This document shows positions 25,895-34,451 of a DNA stretch of 64,000 nt, piece by piece. The stretch's first letter is position 1. Each line of letters begins with the position of its first letter. The notes beneath the pieces are model-generated. The model searched no databases, was not told the DNA's origin, and worked only from the letters and a program-made list of their open reading frames with translations. A program made the position numbers and the translations under genes. The DNA comes from Hirsutella rhossiliensis (Eukaryota; Ascomycota; Sordariomycetes; Hypocreales; Ophiocordycipitaceae). The stretch covers positions 62,001 through 126,000 of the forward strand of contig NW_025408675.1 of the NCBI RefSeq assembly GCF_020360975.1, read 5' to 3'.

Positions 25895-27289
25895 ATGAAG
25901 GATCTGATCAAGTACGCCCTCGTGGCCGTCCTGGCTGCCGAGGCCTCGGCCAACCCGCACCATCACCGTCACCGCCACATCAAGAGAGATGCTGTCTCGC
26001 CCTTCCAGCAGGACAGGGCAACCAAGGGAATGGGGGTCATCTTTCAGGAGGTTGTCAAGGACGACAATGGGAATTCCGAAATAAAGCCCATGGACGAGAA
26101 CGAGGCCCGAAAGTGTCTCAAGGACGGGACTTGCTATCCCGTGACCGAGTCTGTCGGGGAAATCCAGGCGGCGGCGGCGTCGACGATGACCAGCGAGACG
26201 TCCAACGCCGTGCCGAACCCTCCCCAACGGGCTCCGGCAAGTTCTTCGCAGGCCGTGCCTCCGCCGCTCTCGGCACCGATTAAAGACTCGCCTCCACCGC
26301 CACCCCCGTCTGCTTCGCCCCCGTCTGTTTCGCCCCCTGCCTCCAAACCCGTCCCTTCCAATGGCGCTTCCGAAACCAAGGGTGACAGCAACGACTTCAA
26401 TCGTGAATTTCAGATGGGCAATTTCCCATGCTCCGAATTGCCACCCGGGTATGGCTTAGTTCCAATTACCTGGCAGAAAGACAACGGCTGGGCCGGCATC
26501 CAAAATGTCACTGGCTACAATCCTGACTCCGACCAGAAGACTTTACCATTCGGACTCACTCCACCCGACAACAAGGGCTGCACCGAAGGCCTCATGTGCT
26601 CTTACGTCTGCCCTCCTGGCTTGCAAAAGACTCAGTGGCTCACAGCGCTTGGTACGAAAAACCAGTCCATCGGTGGCCTCTACTGCAACTCCAACAACAA
26701 GCTCCAACTCACCCGTCCGTCCGCGAAATCGCTCTGCGAAAAAGGCGTTGGGGGTGTCTTTGCCTATAACAACCTGGATCGCAACATTAGCATTTGCCGC
26801 ACTGACTACCCGGGAACTGAGAAAATGGTGGTCCCCACGGTCGTAGGCCCTGGCCAAATGGTTGAACTCACCAATCCGGACCAGACAGAATATTTGTGGC
26901 AGGCCAAGAAGACGTCTGCCCACTACTACTTGAACCCGCTGGGTGTCAATCAGGAAGAGGCTTGCGTCTGGGACAGTCCCGACGACAAGCTCAAAGACAA
27001 GGCGGGCGACAAAGCCCCCGTTGTTCTTGGCACTGGCTTCGATCCGGATGCCAAGGCCTCCTTCCTCAGCGTTGCCTCCAACAACCCCAGAAGTGCTATC
27101 GACTTCAAGATCGTCATCAGGGACGGCACCAGCACCGGGTCTCCGTTGTGCGAATACGAGGAACCGACCCCGACGGCTGGCAAGGGCTGCACTGTAAGCG
27201 TAACCGTGCCCGACCTTGTGCCGACATTACTGATATATTTGCAGGTGTCCTTGCAGGAGGGAAAAGTGGCAGTCTTCAGCTTTGAATAA
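25895..27289 (+). CDS. SUN-family secreted cell-wall protein (Sun4/Sim1/Uth1-like)
   Basis: SUN proteins are secreted or wall-bound glucan-active proteins needed for septation and wall remodelling. Exons 25895-27193 and 27245-27289 encode 447 aa. The N-terminus MKDLIKYALVAVLAAEASA is a signal peptide, followed by a His-rich segment (NPHHHRHRHIKR) ending in a Kex2-type KR site. A Pro/Ser-rich linker covers about 100-165. The Cys-rich SUN domain fills the rest (CSELPPGYGLVPITWQ, GWAGIQNVTGYNPD, LMCSYVCPPGLQKTQW, GGLYCNSNNKLQL). Splicing the 51-nt intron gives the family-like end KGCTVSLQEGKVAVFSFE. The intron is a multiple of three and stop-free, so an unspliced message would still be open with 17 extra residues. 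The main ATG is touched by a uORF stop (ATGA). Convergent with HOS2. Confidence 0.9.
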   Translation: MKDLIKYALVAVLAAEASANPHHHRHRHIKRDAVSPFQQDRATKGMGVIFQEVVKDDNGNSEIKPMDENEARKCLKDGTCYPVTESVGEIQAAAASTMTSETSNAVPNPPQRAPASSSQAVPPPLSAPIKDSPPPPPPSASPPSVSPPASKPVPSNGASETKGDSNDFNREFQMGNFPCSELPPGYGLVPITWQKDNGWAGIQNVTGYNPDSDQKTLPFGLTPPDNKGCTEGLMCSYVCPPGLQKTQWLTALGTKNQSIGGLYCNSNNKLQLTRPSAKSLCEKGVGGVFAYNNLDRNISICRTDYPGTEKMVVPTVVGPGQMVELTNPDQTEYLWQAKKTSAHYYLNPLGVNQEEACVWDSPDDKLKDKAGDKAPVVLGTGFDPDAKASFLSVASNNPRSAIDFKIVIRDGTSTGSPLCEYEEPTPTAGKGCTVSVTVPDLVPTLLIYLQVSLQEGKVAVFSFE

Positions 27290-27804
27290 CGCGCCAGGGG
27301 GTTTATGTAGGCAACGTGTTTTTTTTGTCAACCTTCCTTAGTGCGTGTGCATATACTCTTCGCGCGGAGCACCGGGTACGGCTGGAGGGGGAAACGTCCA
27401 GGGGCGGCCGAGCCTCGCGGCGCGGTCGTCTCGACCGAAGCCGGCTTATTTCTGGGACCATTCGGGAGCCAAGATGGCACGGGGGGATAACGGAGACGAC
27501 AGGCGGGCCTTGATCGGACTGCGCATCGCCACGTCTTCTCGACGAGTTTTTCAAGTCCCAAGTCTTCTGGCCACTTTGTATAACTTGCAACCGAGGGCAC
27601 CCCTCGCATCGGATTGTACGTCTTGGATGGATGGCTTTTTTTCTTTTCTAATTTTTCCCTTTGTGACAATTGCTATATCGCTGAATTCACTCCCAAATGT
27701 ACCGGGCGAGATGGGGACTCCTTTGGTGCTCAACTGTACAACCGTCGCTTGCGCAAGCCTCGGCCATTCATGCAAATGCCACGTTTCCTCGCAAAAGTAG
27801 ACCA
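27290..27804. other. Intergenic between convergent SUN gene and HOS2
   Basis: This holds the 3' regions of two genes with T-rich patches near 27320 and 27640, fitting polyadenylation signals. No gene is supported. Confidence 0.55.
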
Positions 27805-29301
27805 TCAGAGTTCCATGGGGGTTCCGACCCCTGCCTCCTTGGCCCGACGAAGCTCGTCGAGCTGGTCTAGACGTTGCTCCTTGAGCTTCTCTTCGACGTC
27901 CTCCCGAAGGCCACCTAGGTCCGGGGGTATGTCTCGCATTTGAACGCTCGGGGCAGCCTGGACGAAGCGAAGTTGCTCCGTGACGTGCTGCACAATGTCC
28001 TGTAGGCGCTTCTGGGGATTGCGATTCTGTCGCGGTTCGCCCAAGATTTGCTCCAGGGTCGGGAATAACGTGTCTTGTCGAAACTGTTGACGCCACGGCG
28101 CGTGCTGGGGGAGCATTGGGCTGATTTTTTCTTGGCAGCCGATGGCTATGCTGGTCTCGTAAGTCCAAGCACGGGCAACGTTGCGGGGCGTGTAGCCGCC
28201 GCCGCCAAACAGAATCAGGGGCAAGTTCATCTTTTTGCAAAACTCAACGCAGGCGCCGTGGCCCTGTACTTGGAGGTTGAATCGGCCGAGGCGGTCGCCC
28301 GCCAAGGAGTCGGCGCCACACTGGAGGGCGATGGCAGTGGGCCGAAACCTCTCGACAATTCTGCCAACGATGGTGTTGAAGAGCATGTCGTATTGCTCGT
28401 CTGTGATGCCGTCGTTGAGCGGGACGTTGACGGCGTGGTGAGCCCCGGGGTTTTGCTCGTTCTTGGGCCCGTTGTCATCGAGGGCGCCTGTGCCGGGGAA
28501 GAAGTTGTTGGGGTCGTATTTGTGAAAGGAGACGGTCATGACTCTGTCGGTCGAGAAGAAGGCCTCCTCGACGCCGTCGCCGTGGTGGACATCAATGTCA
28601 ATATACAGGACGCGGGGGTGGAAGCGCAAGAGCTGAAGAATGGCAACGACGATATCGTTGATGTAGCAGAAGCCCGACGCCTCGGCCTTTTTGGCGTGAT
28701 GGAGACCACCTCCCCAAGCGATGGCGATGTCTGACTGCTTGTAGCAAATCTTCCTTGCGGCATCGAGAGCGCCGCCGGCAGATAAGGAGCAGTAATCGTA
28801 GAGACCCTCGAACAAGGGGCAGTCTGAGCCGCCGAGGTTAAACCTGAGGTCTGGGTTCTGGTTCTCCAAGTCGCGCGGCACGGGCTCGGGCAGGACGGTG
28901 CCGAGGAAGTCGAGGTAGTCGGTCGAGTGAAAGTCTGCGAGCTCCTCGTACGTGGCAGCACGGGCGATGTAGTTGTCCATGGCAAAGGACATGCCGTACG
29001 AGTAGATTAAGCTTTTTGAGAGGGTCAGCCGCCACGGTTTCATGGGATGCGTCATGCCAAAGTGGTGCTTCTCCATGTCCGGGTTGCAGTGGAAGGAGAC
29101 GGTGTAGCCCTTGGGGCGAGTGATGGCCGACTCTTGGGCGGCGCGTTTACATTTGTTGTAGAATTTGGCATTGTCGGCCTCGCTGGGCAAGCCGAGCGAG
29201 ATGTTGTAGTCGTCGACGATGGCATCATCTGGGTCGACGTCAAGCTTGTGAGGCAGGTAGTTGGGCTTGGGGACGCGAAAACTGTAGGGGTTCGTGTCCA
29301 T
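27805..29301 (-). CDS. HOS2: Class I histone deacetylase Hos2
   Basis: Hos2 is the Zn-dependent deacetylase of the Set3 complex, acting on histone H3/H4 tails in transcribed genes. It is a single exon of 498 aa from MDTNPYSFRVPKPNYLPHKLD. The frame stays open about 45 codons upstream but without ATG. The catalytic domain fills about 70-395: MTHPMKPWRLTLS, FNLGGSDCPLFEG, WGGGLHHAKKAEASGFCYIND with the catalytic His pair, YIDIDVHHGDGVEEAF with the metal-binding Asp and His, HKYDPNNFFPGTGALDD, QCGADSLAGDRLGRFNL and GGGGYTPRNVARAW. The C-terminal 90 residues are charged and form a probable coiled coil (DLGGLREDVEEKLKEQRLDQ). HHAKKAEASGFCY and the longer tail favour Hos2 over Rpd3. It is divergent from the YNG2-like gene. 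Confidence 0.93.
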   Translation of the reverse strand: MDTNPYSFRVPKPNYLPHKLDVDPDDAIVDDYNISLGLPSEADNAKFYNKCKRAAQESAITRPKGYTVSFHCNPDMEKHHFGMTHPMKPWRLTLSKSLIYSYGMSFAMDNYIARAATYEELADFHSTDYLDFLGTVLPEPVPRDLENQNPDLRFNLGGSDCPLFEGLYDYCSLSAGGALDAARKICYKQSDIAIAWGGGLHHAKKAEASGFCYINDIVVAILQLLRFHPRVLYIDIDVHHGDGVEEAFFSTDRVMTVSFHKYDPNNFFPGTGALDDNGPKNEQNPGAHHAVNVPLNDGITDEQYDMLFNTIVGRIVERFRPTAIALQCGADSLAGDRLGRFNLQVQGHGACVEFCKKMNLPLILFGGGGYTPRNVARAWTYETSIAIGCQEKISPMLPQHAPWRQQFRQDTLFPTLEQILGEPRQNRNPQKRLQDIVQHVTEQLRFVQAAPSVQMRDIPPDLGGLREDVEEKLKEQRLDQLDELRRAKEAGVGTPMEL

Positions 29302-30631
29302 GGCCGGCAAGCCCGGCGCGGGGGTGCGGATAGCCTCCGGGTCAAGTTGATAGTTGAGGAGGACGCGAGTGGCTCTTTTAGGTGAGGTGGTTGGTGATGT
29401 TGATGTCGACAGGCCGTGTGAATGAGCCGGCCGCAACTGCGAATACCCAAAAGCGAGGCAGCCCTGGAATCATCCACTGTCGGGGAGCGACCGTTGAGCC
29501 CTTTGTAGCGTGTACCGGTAATGAATGTCCAGGCGAGCGAGGGGTTGGTATCGAAGCTGTTCTGCACACTGAACTGCTTGGTGAAATGGCTGAGACTCGG
29601 AGGAGGAAAGAAATGATTACTGTACCGGTAATTACTGTCTGTCCCGTGAGTACGGAGTACATGAGTGCACGGCCCAGATTTGTATCTTCCCCACACAAGG
29701 GTGTTCTGCTTAAGCTCTGGGTCTGGGGCTACTCCAGAAGCAGAGTGTGAAAAGGGCGGGCTGCCGTCCACCCTCGAAGGCGGCACGCGGCAACCACAGC
29801 CAGAGCAAGCAACAGCATCATCCCGCCCGTTGATCCTGGCATCGCATCGCGTCCACCTGCAACAGCCGGCAGTCGCGTTGCGTGCGCTGCCAGACAACAC
29901 CGGCCAAGACGAACGGGAGCAGCCACGTGGCAACCAAAGGTGAGTCCAGCGTCGCAGTCTGTCGAGGCAGACAAGCAGGGCCTTGGCGACGCTGCTGCCC
30001 CTTTACAGTCAGTCTCGACTGCCTTCCTGCTCTCCTGCTCTCCTGCTCTCCTGCTCTCCTGCTCTCCTGCTCTCCTGCTCTCCTGCTCTCCTGCTATCCT
30101 GATCTCCTGCTATCCTGCTATCCTGCTTTGCGAGTACCGTACGTACGGTACATCCATTTCCTTTGCACCCGCCCATTCACACACATACCTACTACCTACC
30201 TACCTACCTTACTTATTTCGCCCATCGCAACACCCACGACACCATGCATGCCCTTCTCCGTCCACTGTCCTGGCTGCTGCGCAGACCATCGCCCAGGGTT
30301 GCCGTGGCGGCGCTCAGTCAGTGGACTGCCCTGTATTTTCCCTTCCGGCTGGCTGGCTGGTTGTACTACTCACCTGCCTGTTTGCCTGCCTACTACCTAC
30401 AGTACCACCTAGTAGGTTCTGCCGTGAGGTACCAAGTACTTGCCGGCAGCCTGCAGCTGCCTCTTGCTATCTACTAACTTACCTTCATACTCGTTCGTCT
30501 TTTCCCTCAAAAAATCTCCTGCTGCGCCCCCCCTCCAAACTTCATCATTCTCTTCGTCTCTCAAACAAACCTGAACTGCCTTGCATTTCCGGCTTCCCTT
30601 CTCAGTATACTTCCCCTCATGGTTGACCATC
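29302..30631. promoter_or_regulatory. Divergent region HOS2 / YNG2 with octamer tandem repeat
   Basis: These 1.3 kb separate two chromatin genes. They contain a TACGGAGTA copy at 29651-29659, a tandem (CTCCTGCT)n array, a CCTA-rich patch near 30195 and CT-rich leader sequence before YNG2. I see no gene in it. Confidence 0.55.
30026..30127. repeat. (CTCCTGCT)n tandem repeat
   Basis: About a dozen octamer copies lie head to tail, the last ones drifting to CTATCCTG and GATCTCCTG. It is strongly strand-asymmetric (pyrimidine-rich on plus) and lies in the HOS2/YNG2 intergenic region. Confidence 0.9.
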
Positions 30632-31966
30632 ATGCCCAGAGACGACTTGTCCATCGACTTTGTCAAGAGAATGCCCCAAGCAGAGCCTCTCGACCCGGGC
30701 TTGATTCTCGATGACTGGATCAACCGCGTGCAGAACCTCCCCGAGGAGATTCGCTTCGTCCAGGACGAAATAGCAGACAAGGACCGCCAGTACAACGAGT
30801 GCATTCGCGTCATCGAGGATCGCGACGGCAAGATTCAAAAGTGGATCAAGTCCAACGGCAGTCTCGAGCCCAACCCTAAGGAGGACCTTTTGCGCGCCCA
30901 GATCCGCGACAGCTACTCTCGCGCCGACAAGCTCGCCCAGGACAAGATACTCCTCGCCCAGAGGCTGCAGGCCATCATGGACAAGCACCTGCGCAGTCTC
31001 GACTTGCAGATCAAGCTCCTCTATGACCGCGCAGAACCCGGCTTCACTGATCCCGATGAAGTGCCCTCACTTTTGCGTTCCAGCGCCGCCAACCACACCG
31101 CCCCCTCGCTCCGCTCAGTCAACCCTTCCTCGACCAACATCACCGCCGCCGGCCCGACTCCCTCGCCCATGAACCCAGCTCCCGCCTCCTCCACACCAGC
31201 CATCACGCGTCTGCCCGCTCATCCCCAGATTCGACACACCCAGGCCCAGCAGAGTCATCCACAGCACGCGGCCTCTGCCCCGGCGACACCAGCAGCAAGC
31301 ATCATACTCAACAGACAACGCGAGAGCTCGGCCGGCCCGATAACGAAGCGTGGACCGCGATCCAACATAGGCCTGGCAAACGCGTCTGCAGCATCGAGCG
31401 GACTGGCAAGACACTCGTCGCTTGGCCCCGGAACCCCTAAGAATGGGCCCGGCACCAGCGGAAGTGGCACGTTGAGGGCCGGTAGTGCAGGGCCCCGCGC
31501 TGGTTCTGTCAAGGCCGGGTCTGGGGCCGGCAGTCGACGTGGCACACCAACCGGAGCAGCGCGGAAGAAAATAGCAAACAAATCGTCGCTCTCGCGAGTG
31601 AGAAAGGCGTCGGCCAGAAACTCCCCGGCATCCCCGGCAGATAGCGACCTGTCGGAGGCGGGGAGTGTCAGCGGCGAGGACGAGGACGGCGTTGACGCTC
31701 GTTCAAGGGGGACGCCGGCGGTCGATGGAAAAGATGCCGATGGCGACGAAGCTGTTGGAGACGCCGAAGACGAGGAGGAGGAGGGAGGCGATGACAAAAA
31801 GTACTGCCTGTGTCATAACGTGAGCTATGGCGACATGGTGGCCTGTGACAACGACAACTGCCCCTATGAGTGGTTTCATTGGTCGTGTGTCGGGCTCAAG
31901 AGTGAACCAACCGGGACTTGGTACTGCCCGGTTTGCACGGAGAAATTCCAGAAGAAGAGCAAGTGA
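30632..31966 (+). CDS. YNG2: ING-family PHD-finger protein, Yng2-like
   Basis: ING proteins anchor histone acetyltransferase or deacetylase complexes to chromatin through a PHD finger that reads H3K4 methylation. This is a single exon of 444 aa. The ING N-terminal helical domain covers about 20-140 ([60 protein letters not shown]). It is closer to the NuA4 subunit Yng2 than to Pho23 by my reading. A Ser/Ala/Gly/Pro-rich disordered middle and an acidic patch follow. A C4HC3 PHD finger sits at the end ([39 protein letters not shown]), with KKSK last. An out-of-frame ATG 13 nt upstream opens a uORF that overlaps the start. Paralogue assignment (Yng2, Yng1, Pho23) is tentative. Confidence 0.87.
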   Translation: MPRDDLSIDFVKRMPQAEPLDPGLILDDWINRVQNLPEEIRFVQDEIADKDRQYNECIRVIEDRDGKIQKWIKSNGSLEPNPKEDLLRAQIRDSYSRADKLAQDKILLAQRLQAIMDKHLRSLDLQIKLLYDRAEPGFTDPDEVPSLLRSSAANHTAPSLRSVNPSSTNITAAGPTPSPMNPAPASSTPAITRLPAHPQIRHTQAQQSHPQHAASAPATPAASIILNRQRESSAGPITKRGPRSNIGLANASAASSGLARHSSLGPGTPKNGPGTSGSGTLRAGSAGPRAGSVKAGSGAGSRRGTPTGAARKKIANKSSLSRVRKASARNSPASPADSDLSEAGSVSGEDEDGVDARSRGTPAVDGKDADGDEAVGDAEDEEEEGGDDKKYCLCHNVSYGDMVACDNDNCPYEWFHWSCVGLKSEPTGTWYCPVCTEKFQKKSK

Positions 31967-32213
31967 GCAGAAAGGGACGGCTGCGCCGCGAGTCGCATTG
32001 GCACATGGCTGGCTTAGGTGTCGGATATCTCGCGTTTGGTGCTATGTTCACGAATTGGGAGATGCCCCATCCACGGAGACGGCTGGCTTGGCATGACGGG
32101 GCTCGGTGGCTGGCCTCGGGCGTCTGGTGGAAAGGGAAGCACTTTGTTTCGCGTGAATCGAAAGCGATCGAGTTCTGATCGATCCGGGCTGAATATGGCC
32201 TTTGGACTTCCTC

Positions 32214-33461
32214 TCATCTGTCCACAGCTGGTATGATGAGATTCTGATTTGGACTTGGAATGACACAGCGCACGACGCCACGTCTCACACCCTCCGTTTC
32301 TTCCCTCAGCTGGGTAATGTGGCCACCCTTCGCCTGGGCGTTGTATGTAAAATCGTCCAGCGAGCCTCCCACGCCAAAGTAGAGCTTCTTGGCCGCCACA
32401 AGAGCTTCGGCGTTGGCCCCCAAATCAGCCCTTTCGCGGGTGAGGACTGCGAAGACGGTCTCGGTGAAGGCCTGCAAAGCCAGGGGGGAGTAGATGGTTT
32501 CGGCGCCAAGGACGAGGGTGACGGGCGAGGGAGCAGAAGCATCCGGGTCGGCGCTCCGGGTCGCGTAGAGGAGCTGGACGAGTTCGGGGGACCATGCGCC
32601 AGAGAGGAAAGACAGCGTAATGTTTTGCTCGGACAGGTGCGTCTGGAAGGCCTGGAGCACCTCGGGGTTAAGCTCCAGCTCGTCCTCGAGAGTGAAGGCG
32701 TCTCGAAGGGCGGGGTGTCGGTGTCGACAGTGGAGGGCCCAGGCGAGCAGGAAGTTGGGCAGGGTGACGAGCTGGATGACGGAGGGGTTGTAGTCGGTCA
32801 GGATGAAGGCGAGAGGCTGCGTGGGCGACGGCTCCTGGGCCAGCGCCCACTGGAACAGGGCTATCGAGGGGAGCGCAGTTCCGCAGCCCAGCTGGAGGAT
32901 GTCAGCAACGGTTGGTGCAGCGCACAAACGGCCAAGCAGAGAGCAGGCGAGTGATGCCGAGCTTCCTCTGGGCAAAGTGTTGCTCGCGCATGCATGCGAC
33001 TACGTCCTTACCTCAATGACACGAAGGGGACGGTCCCGCCCGGAAGAAGACGCATGACCCGCGGCCGCCAGAACCTTGACCAGGTCGACGCTACTCTCCC
33101 AGCTCTTGAAGCCGCCCTCGTAGACGCCCGTCTTCACATCGTGCTCGCCGAGCGCCTCGCCGCCGCCGCCATGGCTCTCGTCCTCGGCCATAAGCTGGAC
33201 CCTGACATCCCACAGCTCGCGGCGGGGGATGCACGCCGTCGCACCGTCGTCGAGGGCCACGTCGAGGCAGCCGTATGCCATCTTGGAGGGCAGGCGGGAC
33301 AGTAGGAGCGGGAGGTCGTGGCGCGTGGGCGGGAGCAGCGGGCGCCCCGCGACGGGGAACGCGCCGCTTGGTGCGGGCGCCGGGGCATCGAGGGTAGGGT
33401 TGGTCGATGACGGCGGGATGGCGTCTATGTCGTCGCCGGAGAAGCCAAAGGCAAAGGCCAT
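32214..33461 (-). CDS. HPM1: Protein-histidine N-methyltransferase (Hpm1/METTL18 family)
   Basis: Hpm1 methylates a histidine of ribosomal protein uL3 (Rpl3) and affects ribosome assembly. Exons 33461-33012 and 32891-32214 give 375 aa; the 120-nt intron has GTAAGG and CCAG ends. Motif order fits the family: DVKTGVYEGGFKSWESSVDL in exon 1, then the SAM-binding motif VIELGCGTALPSI formed across the splice junction, ILTDYNPSVIQLVTLPN, and VLGAETIYS. The C-terminus KLYFGVGGSLDDF is also characteristic. The start is the first in-frame ATG; upstream codons are a non-ATG Thr/Asn-rich stretch. It is divergent from SDH7, with only about 285 bp between start codons. Confidence 0.9.
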
Positions 33462-33745
33462 TGCTGCGTCTGGCGGGTTGTTGTTGTTGGTGGTGGTGGT
33501 GGTGAAGAAGTTTGGCAAGAATTAGGATGCAGCAAGTTACGTAGGCTCTATTACCTTGCAGCCCACGTGCGCGTCGGTGCGAGGTGGGGTATTTTGTACA
33601 TCTCATCATCAACTTACCTAGGTACCTATCTACCTCTCTCCAGCCTCTTAGTCCGTAACGACATCACCATGATATAGGGAATAAACATGTGCCATCTGCC
33701 CTGAACCCCAGCCTTGTTCAAACCCGCCTCTATCCACAGCCGGGC
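33462..33745. promoter_or_regulatory. Short divergent promoter HPM1 / SDH7
   Basis: Only about 285 bp lie between two start codons on opposite strands, so this must serve both genes. It contains a CCTAGGTACCT motif near 33617. Confidence 0.55.
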
Positions 33746-34286
33746 ATGCGCAGCTCACTCGCACGGCTGGCCTCGGCAGCGACGCTGCACGGCCTTGCGC
33801 CCGCCGCCTCGGCTCTGCTGCCGCCCATCCCCCTCTACCGGCGGCTGCTACGCGCCCATCGGAAGCATCTGCCCGCCGACATGCGCGTCCTGGGCGACGA
33901 GTATATCAAGGCCGAGTTCCGAGCCCACCGCAAAGTCGATAACCCGGCGCACCTGGTGAGTCGGGCTAGAAGTCACTCCAGAGTTTCGCGGCCCTCCCCT
34001 CCCCCCGGTTCTGACGTGAGTGCTCTGGTCGCTCCGCGCAAACTAGATTGGCTTCCTCGCGGAATGGCAGCTCTATGCCCAGAAGATAGAGGGTGACTCC
34101 TGGGTTGGCGAGATGATTGACCAGGGAAAGCTTGCAAAGTTGAGCGGTGAGTTGGTTGTCCGGCCTCATTTCCCTGCTTGATTGTGAACCTCGACTGATG
34201 CGTCGGGCATAGACGAACAAGTTCACCAGCTCTACGAGTTGATGCAGGCAATCAAAAGTCGCCAACAAGACGGAGATCCCCAATGA
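33746..34286 (+). CDS. SDH7: Succinate dehydrogenase assembly factor 3 (SDHAF3/Acn9, LYR family)
   Basis: This mitochondrial LYR-motif chaperone helps insert iron-sulphur clusters into the Sdh2 subunit of complex II. Three exons, 33746-33955, 34047-34146 and 34213-34286, encode 127 aa. The N-terminus MRSSLARLASAATLHG is a plausible matrix presequence. The family signatures follow in order: PLYRRLLRAHRKHLPADMRVLGDEYIKAEF, HRKVDNPAHLIGFLAEWQLYAQ (across intron 1), and the C-terminal LYELMQAIKS (after intron 2). Length and motifs agree well with fungal Acn9. Its stop lies 165 bp from the convergent DHR2 stop. Confidence 0.92.
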
Positions 34287-34451
34287 GGACGGGTTGCGTC
34301 GACAATAGTACTTTCACGGCGTCGTCGGTGTTTACTGAAAATGAGTTTTGTTTCAAGTGTTAACTGTCAGCAAGATAGGATCCAGAGTAGATAGCACAAG
34401 TCTCCATCCCCGGAATGAGTTATCGAGTATCCACCAATGAGAGCAGCCCAG

